Shown here: piece after piece, positions 17,989-28,626 of the stretch
How the letters are laid out: the number at the start of each line of letters is the position of its first letter
Position numbering within the stretch: the first letter of the stretch is position 1
NCBI RefSeq assembly: GCF_000955805.1
Contig: NZ_JYOA01000010.1
Span: 85,154-149,153 of the forward strand
Source: Pseudomonas sp. 21
Lineage (GTDB): Bacteria > Pseudomonadota > Gammaproteobacteria > Pseudomonadales > Pseudomonadaceae
Reading direction: 5' to 3'
Length of the DNA: 64,000 nucleotides
Made by a program: the position numbers and the translations under genes
The notes under the pieces: generated by a model
Told to the model about the DNA's origin: nothing
What the model saw: only the letters and a program-made list of their open reading frames with translations
Databases searched by the model: none

Positions 17989-18777
17989 TCAGCGGCGACG
18001 CTGGCCGACGTAGTACGACAACGCAACGAACGCGATGGAAATCAACAGTATTATTGAAGAAATGGCGTTGATCTTCGGGGAAATCCCCATACGGATGGAA
18101 CTGAAGATGTACACCGGCAAGGTAGTGGCCCCGGCGCCGGCGACGAAGTAGGTGATGACGAAGTCGTCCATCGAGATGATGAACGCCAGCATCGCCCCGG
18201 ACACGATCCCCGGCGTCAGCAGCGGGAAGGTCACCTTCCAGAAGGTCTTCCACGGCGAGGCATAGAGGTCCGCCGCCGCTTCCGCCAGCCGTGGGTCCAT
18301 GCCTTCGAGGCGGGCGCGGATCGGCAGGTAGGCGAAGGGAATGCAGAACACGATGTGCGCCAGCAGGATGGTGAACAGCGACAGCTTCAGGCCGATGAAG
18401 GCGAAGAACATCAGGGTCGCCACGGCGGTGACGATCTCCGGCACCAGCAGCGGCAGGCCCAGCACGCCACTCATCAGCGTCTGCCCGCGGAACGAGCGAC
18501 CGCGCATGCCCAGTGCCGCGAGCGTAGCCAGGGTGGTGGCGACGACGGTGGCCAGGGTGGCGACGATCAGCGAGTTCTTCGCGGCGCGCAGGATCTCCGG
18601 GTCGTCCGCCACCACCGAATACCACTTCAGGCTGAAGCTTTCCCACAGCGTGGCCGACTGGCCGCTGTTGAAGCTGAGCACCACCAGCACGAAGATCGGG
18701 ATGTAGAGGAAGGCGAAGAACAACCAGGCGGCGGGACGGACCCCGGTGAAGCGCCAGAGCGGGTTGGCCGACTTCAT
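17989..18777 (-). CDS. Polyamine ABC transporter permease (PotI type)
   Basis: A 262-residue inner-membrane permease with about six helices. The EAA loop that contacts the ATPase reads EAAADLYASPWKTFWKVTFP. It forms the transmembrane channel with the permease encoded just upstream, with which it overlaps by 4 bp (ATGA), a sign of translational coupling. The start [12 protein letters not shown] leaves a short cytoplasmic N-terminus before the first helix. Confidence 0.92.
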   Translation of the reverse strand: MKSANPLWRFTGVRPAAWLFFAFLYIPIFVLVVLSFNSGQSATLWESFSLKWYSVVADDPEILRAAKNSLIVATLATVVATTLATLAALGMRGRSFRGQTLMSGVLGLPLLVPEIVTAVATLMFFAFIGLKLSLFTILLAHIVFCIPFAYLPIRARLEGMDPRLAEAAADLYASPWKTFWKVTFPLLTPGIVSGAMLAFIISMDDFVITYFVAGAGATTLPVYIFSSIRMGISPKINAISSIILLISIAFVALSYYVGQRRR

Positions 18778-19691
18778 GGATGACCTCCCGACGCGCCCTG
18801 TTTGAACCGCATGCTGTAGATCATCATCGCCAGCAGCACGAAGGCCAGCAGGGCGAAGGACAGCGCTGCGCCGAACGGCCAGTTGTGCGCCGTGCCGAAC
18901 TGCAGCTGGATCAGGTTGCCGATCATCAGCGACTTACCGCCCCCCAGCAGCTCGGGAATGATGTAGCTGCCCAGCGAGGGGATGAACACCAGGATGCAGC
19001 CGGCGACGATGCCGGGCATGGCCAGCGGGATGATGATCCGCTTGAGCGCCTTCCAGCGGTTGGCGCCCAGGTCGAAGGCTGCCTCCACCAGGCGCCAGTC
19101 CATCTTTTCCAGGCTGGTGTAGATGGGCAGGACCATGAACGGCAGGTAGGTGTAGAGCAGGCCGATGATCACCGCGTTGTCGGTGTAGAGAATGCCCAGG
19201 GAGGCGTTGGAGAAGCCCAGCCCGTGCAGGCCCTCGTCGATCAGCCCGCCGTTGCGCAGCAGCAGCATCCAGGCATAGACCCGCACCAGCAGGTTGGTCC
19301 AGAACGGCACCGTGACCAGGAACAGCAGCAGGTTGCGCCGGCGTTCGTCCTGCAGCGCCAGGTACAGCGCGGTGGGGAACCCGATCAGCACGCAGCCCAG
19401 GGTGGTCAGGATCGACAGCCAGAACGAGCGCTGGAAGATGCCCAGGTAGTCGGCGTTGAACGCCAGGCTGTCGTCCAGGTCGCGTTCCCAGAGGAAGTTG
19501 ATGTAGGCCTCGACGGTGTGCTGGCCCCACTTCACGCCGCCGTAGTCCCCCGGTGCCTGGATCGACACGGCGAACATGATGCCCAGGGGCAGGACGAGGA
19601 ACACCACCAGCATGATCATTGCCGGGCTGGTCAGGGCCAGGCGATTGAACAGCGATTTGCGTTCCGCTTGTGCGCGTAGTGTTGTACTCAT
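18774..19691 (-). CDS. Polyamine ABC transporter permease (PotH type)
   Basis: A 305-residue permease with six predicted helices. Its EAA loop is [26 protein letters not shown] long periplasmic loop after the first helix (about residues 45-100) is typical of PotB/PotH subunits. It overlaps the ATPase gene by 4 bp upstream and the PotI-type gene by 4 bp downstream, so all three are translationally coupled. Confidence 0.92.
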   Translation of the reverse strand: MSTTLRAQAERKSLFNRLALTSPAMIMLVVFLVLPLGIMFAVSIQAPGDYGGVKWGQHTVEAYINFLWERDLDDSLAFNADYLGIFQRSFWLSILTTLGCVLIGFPTALYLALQDERRRNLLLFLVTVPFWTNLLVRVYAWMLLLRNGGLIDEGLHGLGFSNASLGILYTDNAVIIGLLYTYLPFMVLPIYTSLEKMDWRLVEAAFDLGANRWKALKRIIIPLAMPGIVAGCILVFIPSLGSYIIPELLGGGKSLMIGNLIQLQFGTAHNWPFGAALSFALLAFVLLAMMIYSMRFKQGASGGHP

Positions 19692-20737
19692 TCGGCCAGC
19701 ACCCGGATGGCGGTGGCGGGAACGCGGACCCGCACCCGCGCGCCGGGCGCGTGGGTGGAAAGGGCGCCGTCGCGGTTCTGCTGACGGACCCGGAAGCCGC
19801 CCTGACCGGCGACGTTGAGGTGGTACACGGTGTCGGTGCCGACGTAGACGATGTTCTCGACGACGCCTTCGAGTTGGCCGTCCTGCGCCAGCTCGGTGCG
19901 CTCCGGGCGGATCGCCAGGGTCACCTTGCCAGGCAGGGTGGTGGCGGCCGGCAGCAGCTGGCCGTCGGCCAGGCGCACGCTGTCACCGCTGGATTCGCCT
20001 TCGAGGAAGTTGGTCTCGCCGATGAAGTCGGCCACCAGGCGGTTGACCGGCGCCTCGTAGATCTCGGTGGGCGTGCCGATCTGCATGACCTTGCCGCGAC
20101 TCATCACTGCGATGCGGTCGGACATGGTCAGGGCTTCTTCCTGGTCATGGGTGACGAAGATGAAGGTGATACCGGTCTCGTGCTGCAGGCGCTTGAGCTC
20201 GATCTGCATTTCCTTGCGCAGCTTGAGGTCCAGCGCGGAAAGCGATTCGTCGAGCAGCAGTACCTTGGGCCGGCTGGCCAGGGCGCGGGCCAGGGCGATG
20301 CGCTGTTGCTGGCCACCGGAGAGCTGGTCGGCGCGGCGCTTGCCGACGTCGGGCAGGCGCACCAGGTCGAGCATCTTCTGCACGGTGGCGTCGATGTCGC
20401 TGCGCTGCTTGCCCTGCATTTCCAGGCCGAAGGCGATGTTCTCCGCCACGGTCATGTGCGGGAACAGGGCGTAGCTCTGGAAGACGGTATTGACCGGGCG
20501 CTTGAAGGGCGGAAGGCCTTCCATCGCGTCGCCATACAGGCGAATGCTGCCGGAGGAGGGTTGTTCGAAGCCGGCGATCAGTCGCAGCAAGGTGGTCTTG
20601 CCGCAGCCCGACGGGCCGAGGAGGGTGAAGAACTCGTTGGCGCGGATTTCCAGTGACACGTCGTCCAGGGCCTTGAGGCCTTGTCCGGGTGTACCGAACT
20701 CCATGCATATCCGCTCGATGGTGATCGCGCTGGTCAT
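19688..20737 (-). CDS. Polyamine ABC transporter ATP-binding protein (PotG type)
   Basis: A 349-residue ABC ATPase that powers the permease pair. The Walker A GPSGCGKT is at 41-48, the Q-loop at Gln87, the signature LSGGQ at 139-143, and the switch His is in VTHDQEEA. The Walker B region reads [11 protein letters not shown] where most relatives have DEPLSALD; the catalytic Glu is kept, so it should be active. A C-terminal TOBE-like regulatory domain covers about 240-349. It is the first gene of the operon; two 15-bp direct repeats lie 109-143 bp upstream of its start, and an AraC gene lies beyond them. Confidence 0.93.
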   Translation of the reverse strand: MTSAITIERICMEFGTPGQGLKALDDVSLEIRANEFFTLLGPSGCGKTTLLRLIAGFEQPSSGSIRLYGDAMEGLPPFKRPVNTVFQSYALFPHMTVAENIAFGLEMQGKQRSDIDATVQKMLDLVRLPDVGKRRADQLSGGQQQRIALARALASRPKVLLLDESLSALDLKLRKEMQIELKRLQHETGITFIFVTHDQEEALTMSDRIAVMSRGKVMQIGTPTEIYEAPVNRLVADFIGETNFLEGESSGDSVRLADGQLLPAATTLPGKVTLAIRPERTELAQDGQLEGVVENIVYVGTDTVYHLNVAGQGGFRVRQQNRDGALSTHAPGARVRVRVPATAIRVLAE

Positions 20738-20845
20738 GCTGGTACCATGCAGTTAAGCAGTTGTTATTGTTGAGGTTTTACGGTTTCTAGGGCCGTTTCA
20801 CCTAGCTGCGGATTGATAATGACCAAGCGCCGGGACGCGCAGAAC

Positions 20846-20880
20846 GATAGATCAGGCCAATAAGGGATAAATCAGGCCAA
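20846..20880. promoter_or_regulatory. Two 15-bp direct repeats, 20 bp apart, upstream of the polyamine transporter operon
   Basis: GATAGATCAGGCCAA (20846-20860) and GATAAATCAGGCCAA (20866-20880) differ at one base and start exactly 20 bp apart, two helical turns. This layout is typical of AraC-family operators. The potG-like gene starts at 20737 and reads away from them, and the nearest regulator gene is the AraC gene at 21000-22016. Confidence 0.65.
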
Positions 20881-20934
20881 GTTGAAAATGCGCCCTGCAA
20901 TGCTGGATTTCGGGCGTCAGTGGGATGTCGATTT

Positions 20935-20958
20935 TGTAGGAGCGAGCTTGCTCGCGAA
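20935..20958. repeat. Single REP copy between the polyamine operon and its AraC neighbour
   Basis: One complete copy of the GGAGCGAGCTTGCTCGCG family with no inverted partner. It lies just beyond the AraC gene's stop codon and may act as a transcript 3'-end hairpin for that gene. Confidence 0.85.
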
Positions 20959-20999
20959 CTGGGCGGCTCGGGCGCTTGAGTTTGGCTCCGCCCCTCTCC

Positions 21000-22016
21000 T
21001 CAGCCTCGATAAAGGCTCGGACTCGCCCCGCTCCAGCGCTGGAACGCATGGCGGAAGCTGGCCGTCTCGCTGTAGCCGAGCTGTTCGGCGATCAGGTAGA
21101 TCGGCAGGTCGGTGTCCTTGAGGAGTTGCCGCGCGCGGTCGAAGCGCACCTCGTCGAGCACCTGTTGATAACTGGTGTTCTGCTGCTGCAGGTGGCGGCG
21201 CAGGGTGCGGGTGGATCGGTGCAGGTGGCGCGCCACGGTGTCCAGGCTGGCGGTGTCCTGCAGATGGCTGGCCAGGTGCTGGCGCAACTGGTCGAGCACA
21301 TCGCCACGGGCGCTGAGCATCCCGCTCATGCGCAGGCACTGCTGCACGCCGTTGTGGCAGCTGACCGGATCGGCCAGCGGCAGGGGCCGGTCCAGCAGTG
21401 CCGGGCTGAAGCACAGCGCGCTGGTGGGCGCGCCGAAATCCACCGGGCAACCCAGGCGCTCGGTGTAGGTCTCCGCGTGCAGCGGCGGCCGATAGGCCAG
21501 CAGTAGCCGGCGGGGGCGTACCGACTCGCCGAGCAGGTCGCGGATCACCGTCAGCAGCGAGGTCAGGCACAGCTCGGTATTGAACACCGTCAGCTCCGGC
21601 GCGTAGCGGTAGCCGTCGGCGGTCAGGTGGACTTCGTCGCCCTGCGGCGTCAGCGCCAGGCGGAAGTAGGTGCCGAGCAACTCGGGGAACGACAGCGCCA
21701 GGTGCAGCGCATCGCGCAGGGTGCGGCTGGCCAGCATGCTGTAGCCGAGGATGCCGTAAGCCGAGACATGCATGCGCAGGCCGAGGTAGAGGCCCAGCGC
21801 CGGATCGTGGTGGCAGTTCAGGGCGTTGGCGAACACCCGCAGTTCCTGCGCGTGGGTGATCAGTTTTTCCGGCGTCAGCAGGTCCGCCTCGCCGATACCA
21901 CTGCCCTCCAGCAGCTTCGGGCGCGGCACGCCGGCGTGGTGCAGCACTTCGGTCGCCAGTACCACGGTATGCAGGGTCGCCTGCTGGCGTTGTTCGGGAA
22001 GCAGGTGCTGGGCCAT
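21000..22016 (-). CDS. AraC family transcriptional regulator
   Basis: A 338-residue regulator with an Arabinose_bd-type N-terminal domain (about 20-205) and a C-terminal AraC DNA-binding domain (about 235-335) with TLRRHLQQQNTSYQQVLDEVR and IAEQLGYSETASFRHAFQRWSGASPSLYR. The start ATG 22016 follows AAGAGG; extending to 22121 adds 35 residues that do not look like the family. It sits upstream of, and on the same strand as, the polyamine transporter operon and is divergent from carP. The 20-bp-phased repeats between it and the operon make it the obvious candidate regulator. I do not recall an AraC gene at this place in PAO1. Confidence 0.85.
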   Translation of the reverse strand: MAQHLLPEQRQQATLHTVVLATEVLHHAGVPRPKLLEGSGIGEADLLTPEKLITHAQELRVFANALNCHHDPALGLYLGLRMHVSAYGILGYSMLASRTLRDALHLALSFPELLGTYFRLALTPQGDEVHLTADGYRYAPELTVFNTELCLTSLLTVIRDLLGESVRPRRLLLAYRPPLHAETYTERLGCPVDFGAPTSALCFSPALLDRPLPLADPVSCHNGVQQCLRMSGMLSARGDVLDQLRQHLASHLQDTASLDTVARHLHRSTRTLRRHLQQQNTSYQQVLDEVRFDRARQLLKDTDLPIYLIAEQLGYSETASFRHAFQRWSGASPSLYRG

Positions 22017-22105
22017 CGATACGCCTCTTGCAGTCGCTTGCAAAAGCAACATGGGACAGTCTTGCGCTAACCTGACTCTAGCCTGCCCGCAGCGGATGAT
22101 GGCCT

Positions 22106-22122
22106 TTAAGTTTGGCTTCAAG
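22106..22122 (+). promoter_or_regulatory. Degenerate BqsR/CarR-like box upstream of carP
   Basis: TTAAG (22106-22110), TTTGGC, then TTCAAG (22117-22122) lie 44 bp before the carP start. The first half-site is exact and the second is imperfect or shifted by one base. Because carP is a CarSR target in P. aeruginosa, this may be a weaker relative of the perfect box before carO. Confidence 0.4.
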
Positions 22123-22165
22123 CGCTGCTGTCACTCTGCCACGCCATCCCCACCCAGAGTCCTCC

Positions 22166-23089
22166 ATGCGCCGTCTGCTCAAACCCCGTCGCCTGTTCCT
22201 GCTGCTGGCGCTGCTCGCCCTGGCCGCGCTGCTCGCTCTGGGTCAGAGCTTCCGGGTCTACGAGCGCGCCTGGTTCAAGTTCAACGAGTGGCGCCATGCT
22301 GCGCAGTGGCAGGAACAGTCCCTCTGGCTGCCCGACTACCGCGTGGTACTGGAGGCGCAGCCGATCGAGGGGCTGGAGGACAACGTCTCGGCGCTGACCT
22401 ATGACCCGGACCGGCAGACCCTCTTCACCGTCACCAACAAGCAGAACGAACTGGTCGAGCTGTCGCTGGAAGGCAAGGTGCTGCGCAGGATTGCCCTGCA
22501 CGGCTTCGGCGATACCGAGGCCATCGAGTACATCAGCCGCAACGTCTATGTGATCACCGACGAGACCCACCAGCGCCTGCTACGTGTGGAACTGCGCGAT
22601 GACACGCAGGAACTGCATGCCGAAGACGCCCAGCAACTCGCCCTGGCCCTGGGCCGCGGCGGTAACAGCGGCTTCGAGGGGCTGGCCTACGACTCGCAGG
22701 GAAAGCGCTTGTTCGTCGCCAAGGAGCGCAGCCCGGTGCATATCTACGAGGTGCGCGGCTTCCCCTATGAGCAGTCGGAGCAACCCACCGCGGTGCATGT
22801 GGTGGAAGACCTCAAGCACAACCGCAACCTGTTCGTCCGCGATCTTTCCAGCCTGCAGTACGACGAGCGCAGCGGACACCTGCTGGCGCTGTCGGACGAA
22901 TCCCGGCTGGTGCTGGAGCTGAGCGCGAACGGCGAGCCGATCAGCTCGCTGTCGCTGCTGCGCGGCATGCAGGGCTTGCGGCGCAGCGTGCCGCAGGCCG
23001 AGGGCATCGCCATGGACGACCAGGGCACGCTGTACCTGGTCAGCGAGCCCAATCTCTTCTATGTGTTCAAGAAGCGCGAGGCACCCTGA
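22166..23089 (+). CDS. carP: Calcium-regulated beta-propeller protein CarP
   Basis: This encodes 307 residues: a membrane anchor (about residues 9-26) and a periplasmic SdiA-regulated-type beta-propeller with NVSALTYDPDRQTLFTVTNK, GNSGFEGLAYDSQGKRLF and AEGIAMDDQGTLYLVSEP. In P. aeruginosa the homologue PA0327 (CarP) is induced by calcium and affects calcium homeostasis and virulence traits. ATG 22166 is preferred over a TTG at 22112 because the anchor starts there and the frame upstream has no family features. The order polyamine transporter - carP - aaaA agrees with PAO1 PA0326-PA0328. Confidence 0.87.
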   Translation: MRRLLKPRRLFLLLALLALAALLALGQSFRVYERAWFKFNEWRHAAQWQEQSLWLPDYRVVLEAQPIEGLEDNVSALTYDPDRQTLFTVTNKQNELVELSLEGKVLRRIALHGFGDTEAIEYISRNVYVITDETHQRLLRVELRDDTQELHAEDAQQLALALGRGGNSGFEGLAYDSQGKRLFVAKERSPVHIYEVRGFPYEQSEQPTAVHVVEDLKHNRNLFVRDLSSLQYDERSGHLLALSDESRLVLELSANGEPISSLSLLRGMQGLRRSVPQAEGIAMDDQGTLYLVSEPNLFYVFKKREAP

Positions 23090-23110
23090 GGGCGCCTCGC
23101 TTTCCTTCGA

Positions 23111-25054
23111 TCAGAATTGCCACTGCACGCCAAGTGAGTAGGACGCCTGGCTACCTTCGCTGTGGGCGAAGCGCGAGTTGGCCTCGGCGAACACGCCCAA
23201 TTGCTCGGTGACGGCCAGCAGGGCGCCGACCTGGGCGCGGCCGAAGTCCTTGTCCACGTCGCCCAGGTCGGCGACGCGGGTGCGGCCATCGCCCAGGGCG
23301 GTCAGCGCGATGTCGTCCAGGCGCCCGTCGGCCAGCTCCTTCACCCAGCGCACGCTGGCATAGGGCTGCACGGCCATGCGGTTGCCCAGTGGCAGCTCGC
23401 CGCGCAGGCCCCAGCCAAGGCTGGCTTCGACCGAGTCGTAGTCCTGCTTCTCGTAGCCCAGCGCGGTGCGCAGGTCGTCGTCTTCGTTGAAGTCGTCGAT
23501 CTTGTAGTGCACGAAGTCGAGCCCACCCTGCGGCCCGGTCTTGATGCCGGCGATGTCGAAGTCGTAGCCGCCGTCGACCCGCGCGCCCCAGAACCAGGCG
23601 TTGGTGTCGCCGTCGATGCGCTGGTCGAGCAGCACCGGGCCGTTGTTCGCCTTCAGGTACACCGAGCGCTTGCTGTCGAAGTCGGCGTAGCCGGCGCTCA
23701 GCTCGCCGCCCAGCCAGGCCGGGCCGCCGTCGTTGAACAGGCCATAGAGGCCGAGCTGCCAGGTTTCCGCTTCCAGTCGCGCACTGTGGTCCAGGTTGTC
23801 GCGGCTGCGCTGGAAGCTCAGGCTGCCGCCAACGGTCAGTGCCTCGCTGGCGCGATAATCACCCAGCAGGTTGACGCCGGCGCGGTGCGAGCGCGGGTCG
23901 CCGGGCATGTCGAAACCGCTCTCGGGGGTGGTCTCACCTTCCACGCCAACGGCGCCGTCGAAGCTGCCGACCGGGCGTGAGCTGCCCAGCAGCCTCAGCC
24001 AGCGGCGGTCGTGCAGGCGGGTCAGGGCCAGGTGCTGGCGTTGCAGCTGGTCTTCCATCTGCCGCGCCATGGCACCGCCGGAGGCGGTGGAGGCGAGCAG
24101 GTCGGCGTTGGTCAGCTCCAGCACCAGGCGCGTGAGCAGGCGCGAGAAGTGGCGCAGGCGCTGGTCGATGCGCTCCTGGCCGAAGGCGCCGGTGAGGACC
24201 TGCTCATTGTCCAGCGTTGGGTTGTGCCAGGTGGCGCCGCCGGGGATGGCGGGGTTGTCGGTCTGTTCGTAGCCGTCCAGGTCGCCCAGTTCCCAGTTGG
24301 TGGCTTCGATGAACAGCACCGGGACGTTCAGGCCCTCGAAGCTTTCCCCGTCGCTGCAGCAACCGGTACCCGCGGGATATTCCTCGTTCAGGCCGGGGTT
24401 GGTGAACAGCGGGATCTTCAGCTCCTGGGCGATACGCAGCAACTGATCGCGGTAGGCGCCCAGCGCGGGGTTGTCGACGCTGTTGAAGCCGGCGTGGGCG
24501 TACATCTTGTCGCCGGTGATCAGGCTGTCGAGGTTGATCATGCCCAGCAGGTTGCTGCGTTGTTCGTCAGTGAGCGAGGCGACGTAGGCGCGCGAGCCGC
24601 GCAGGCCTTCTTCCTCGGCGCCGAAGCCGACCACCTCCAGGCCGTTCTCCAGTTCGATGCCGCCCAGGTTGCGGGCGATCTCCGTCAGTACGGCAGCGCC
24701 GGAGCCGTTGTCGTCCAGCCCCTGCAGGGTGGGGCGGCCGTAGTAGGTGTCGTAGTGGGCGCCGAGGACCACGTACTGGCCGCTGCTGCCCGGGGCGCTG
24801 GCGATGACGTTCTGCGAACTGCGGTTGCCGGCCCAGGTGAAGTCCTGGATCTGCGTCTGGTAGCCGAAGCCCAGGCGCGACTGCATGAGCGCGGTGGCGC
24901 CGGCGAAGCTGGCGGTGCCACGGTAACGGCCGGGGTAATCGTTGATCAGGGTGTCGAGGGTGTCCTCGGCGTAATCCCCGTATTCGTAGGCGCTGGCGTC
25001 GATCGAAAACGCGGCGCATCCCAGGCTGACCGCAACGGCTAAGGGTTTGAACAC
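23111..25054 (-). CDS. aaaA: Autotransporter aminopeptidase AaaA (M28 peptidase fused to a beta-barrel)
   Basis: A 647-residue surface protein. Signal peptide (to about residue 22), then an M28 zinc aminopeptidase domain (about 30-310) with ligands in GAHYDT (His100), LDDNGSG (Asp114/115), AEEEGLRG (Glu147/148) and NLDS (Asp176). A type V autotransporter barrel follows (about 370-647), ending in the outer-membrane signature QWQF. AaaA of P. aeruginosa (PA0328) releases N-terminal arginine from peptides outside the cell. A GTGCC segment (TGCCSDGES) holds adjacent cysteines in the peptidase domain. It converges on carP with a 21-bp gap. Confidence 0.93.
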   Translation of the reverse strand: MFKPLAVAVSLGCAAFSIDASAYEYGDYAEDTLDTLINDYPGRYRGTASFAGATALMQSRLGFGYQTQIQDFTWAGNRSSQNVIASAPGSSGQYVVLGAHYDTYYGRPTLQGLDDNGSGAAVLTEIARNLGGIELENGLEVVGFGAEEEGLRGSRAYVASLTDEQRSNLLGMINLDSLITGDKMYAHAGFNSVDNPALGAYRDQLLRIAQELKIPLFTNPGLNEEYPAGTGCCSDGESFEGLNVPVLFIEATNWELGDLDGYEQTDNPAIPGGATWHNPTLDNEQVLTGAFGQERIDQRLRHFSRLLTRLVLELTNADLLASTASGGAMARQMEDQLQRQHLALTRLHDRRWLRLLGSSRPVGSFDGAVGVEGETTPESGFDMPGDPRSHRAGVNLLGDYRASEALTVGGSLSFQRSRDNLDHSARLEAETWQLGLYGLFNDGGPAWLGGELSAGYADFDSKRSVYLKANNGPVLLDQRIDGDTNAWFWGARVDGGYDFDIAGIKTGPQGGLDFVHYKIDDFNEDDDLRTALGYEKQDYDSVEASLGWGLRGELPLGNRMAVQPYASVRWVKELADGRLDDIALTALGDGRTRVADLGDVDKDFGRAQVGALLAVTEQLGVFAEANSRFAHSEGSQASYSLGVQWQF

Positions 25055-25200
25055 GGCACTTTCCTCTGTGTCGATTGGAATCGCATCGGTCTTCGATGCG
25101 TGCGCCGGAGGAAAGCAGGATGCAGGCCGGTTCGCCGGAGATGGGCGGAATTTGACGCGTCAGTGACCGAGGGTGTCGCGCCACTGTAACATTTCTGATA

Positions 25201-25226
25201 CACGGCCGGCAGCATGGCCGGCCGTG
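25201..25226 (-). terminator. GC-rich hairpin after the yegP-like gene
   Basis: CACGGCCGGC (25201-25210) and GCCGGCCGTG (25217-25226) make a perfect 10-bp stem. It lies 42 bp past the stop at 25268 and ahead of aaaA. A T-run is missing, so termination strength is doubtful. Confidence 0.5.
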
Positions 25227-25267
25227 TTGGGCGAGCGTGCGGGAGTGCTCACCGAAACGGTGCGCTG

Positions 25268-25600
25268 TCAGGTGTCGTCGCTGATCGGCGCATCCGCTGC
25301 GTAACGCTTGACCGCCGCCACGCCGGCGTCGGCGGTGGCCTTGCTGGCGTACATCTGGCTTTGCCCGACGACCTGGCCATTGGTGGCCTTGAGCACGAAG
25401 TAGTGCTTGCCGTTGGCGGCGACCTTGACCTCGAAGGCGCCTTCGCGCTGGGAGTTCTTGCGCACCGACTCGATGCCGTCCACGGCCGAGGTCTTGGCCT
25501 TGTACAGCTCGCTGGTCAGGACGATTTCACCGTTGCTGGCGTGCAGGTTGAAGTGGAACTGGCCATCGCTGGCCTTCTTCAGATGGTATTTGGCGGCCAT
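25268..25600 (-). CDS. yegP: YegP family protein (two DUF1508 repeats)
   Basis: A 110-residue protein made of two tandem DUF1508 units, residues about 10-55 and 60-105. The first has FHFNLHASNGEIVLTSELY and the second HYFVLKATNGQVVGQSQMYASK, so the internal duplication is obvious. Each unit folds as a small beta-alpha module; function is unknown. GGAG precedes the ATG. It is on the same strand as rpiA, 90 bp downstream of it. Confidence 0.9.
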   Translation of the reverse strand: MAAKYHLKKASDGQFHFNLHASNGEIVLTSELYKAKTSAVDGIESVRKNSQREGAFEVKVAANGKHYFVLKATNGQVVGQSQMYASKATADAGVAAVKRYAADAPISDDT

Positions 25601-25690
25601 GCTGCGTCTCCGTTGGGGCTTGAGGTCATCCCAGCGTAGACGGCAGCAGAGTCTCTGGAAGGCGCCATCCGGCGGATGGCGCCTGAGGGG

Positions 25691-26362
25691 TCAAGCCTTG
25701 AGGGTCTTCACGCCTTCGGCGGTGCCCAGCAGCAGCAGGTCGGCCGGGCGCGCGGCGAACAAGCCGTTGGTGACCACGCCGACGATGTTGTTGATCGCTT
25801 CTTCCAGCTGGGTCGGGCTGTCGATGCGCAGGTTGTGCACGTCGAGGATGATGTTGCCGTTATCGGTCAGCACACCCTCGCGGTACACCGGGTCGCCGCC
25901 CAGCTTCACCAGTTGGCGGGCGACGTGGCTGCGCGCCATGGGAATGACTTCCACCGGCAGCGGGAACTCGCCGAGGATCGGCACCAGCTTGCTGGCGTCG
26001 GCGATGCAGATGAATTCCTTGGCCACGGCCGCGACGATCTTCTCGCGGGTCAGTGCCGCGCCGCCGCCCTTGATCAGTTCCAGGCGCTCGTTGGTCTCGT
26101 CGGCGCCGTCGACGTAGAACTCCAGTTCGCTGACCGTGTTCAGGTCGTAGACCGGGATACCGTGGCCTTTCAGGCGCTGGGCGGTGGCTTCGGAGCTGGC
26201 CACGGCGCCGTCGAACTCGGCCTTGTGCTGGGCCAGCAGGTCGATGAAGAAGTTGGCCGTGGAGCCGGTGCCCACGCCGACGATGCTCTTGCTGTCGAGG
26301 TGCGGAAGGATGTGGTCGACGGCGGCCTGGGCCACAGCCTGCTTGAGCTGATCCTGGTTCAT
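25691..26362 (-). CDS. rpiA: Ribose-5-phosphate isomerase A
   Basis: RpiA interconverts ribose 5-phosphate and ribulose 5-phosphate in the pentose phosphate pathway. The 223 residues have the family blocks [28 protein letters not shown], the catalytic [26 protein letters not shown] and IADASKLV. Length and motifs are those of the E. coli RpiA type. It is divergent from ilvA with 202 bp between the starts, as in PAO1 PA0330/PA0331. Confidence 0.97.
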   Translation of the reverse strand: MNQDQLKQAVAQAAVDHILPHLDSKSIVGVGTGSTANFFIDLLAQHKAEFDGAVASSEATAQRLKGHGIPVYDLNTVSELEFYVDGADETNERLELIKGGGAALTREKIVAAVAKEFICIADASKLVPILGEFPLPVEVIPMARSHVARQLVKLGGDPVYREGVLTDNGNIILDVHNLRIDSPTQLEEAINNIVGVVTNGLFAARPADLLLLGTAEGVKTLKA

Positions 26363-26564
26363 GGCGAGGGTCTTCTTACCTGGATGGGCGCAACGGCGCC
26401 GGGGGAATGGTCGAAAGGGCGGATTATAGCGGTCGACGACGCGCCGGTGTTGCGCCGCCGGGCAACTGTTATGGTCGATTGCGCACGGATTGTTCGGTGG
26501 CCCGCGCCGCGCCCGCTGGAGTAGACTCGCGGTTCCTCGAAAAGCCGCCGATATAGCCCTTCCG

Positions 26565-28079
<1,515 letters not shown>

Positions 28080-28148
28080 GGATCGGGCAGAGGCGGCGCG
28101 ACAGCTGCTAGGCTTGTCGGAACGCCGCCTTCTTCACAGGGAATTGAA

Positions 28149-28616
28149 ATGGAAAGCCTGCAGACCTTCCGCATCCTCCACGGCATTGCCGCGGTGCTGC
28201 CATTCCTGGCCATCATCGGCCTGGCCTGGTACGGCTGGCGCAGCTGGCGTGGCGGCGACGCCGGGGTGATCGCCGATGCGCTGCAGCGCATCGGCCTGAT
28301 CGGCTGGGTACTGGTGGCCGGCAGCGTCGCCAGCCTGCCGGTCACCGGCTACCGCATGGTGCAGACCGTCGGCTGGCCTCTGGGGCAGACCTGGTTGCTG
28401 GGCAGCGCCTGTCTGCTGATCGTCGCGACTATCTTCTGGCTGCTGTTCACTACCCGCCTGTGGCGCATCCGCGACCTGGCGCTGGCGGCGCAGAGCAGCG
28501 GCGAGCCGATTGCCGCGGGCGCGGCGCGGCAGTGGAAGTTCGGCCTGGCTTTCTTCGTGCTGGCGCTGCTGTGCGTAGTCGCCATCCTGGTGCTGATGAT
28601 CAGCAAGCCGGTGTGA
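28149..28616 (+). CDS. DUF2269 family membrane protein (first of a tandem pair)
   Basis: This encodes 155 residues with four predicted transmembrane helices. Short loops between helices contain WRGGDAGVIADALQRIG and TGYRMVQTVGWPL, the layout of DUF2269-type integral membrane proteins. AGGGAA precedes the ATG. The next gene is a paralogue of equal length after 10 bp, so the two likely form an operon and perhaps a heterodimer. No heme or metal motif stands out apart from a few helix histidines (e.g. His16). Confidence 0.8.
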   Translation: MESLQTFRILHGIAAVLPFLAIIGLAWYGWRSWRGGDAGVIADALQRIGLIGWVLVAGSVASLPVTGYRMVQTVGWPLGQTWLLGSACLLIVATIFWLLFTTRLWRIRDLALAAQSSGEPIAAGAARQWKFGLAFFVLALLCVVAILVLMISKPV

Positions 28617-28626
28617 TGCCCGCCGC

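Noticed and set aside
26471..26524. Short frame [17 protein letters not shown] upstream of ilvA, considered as an attenuator peptide
   Set aside because: It has only one Ile and two Val, no run of branched-chain codons, no clear binding site and no terminator hairpin after it.
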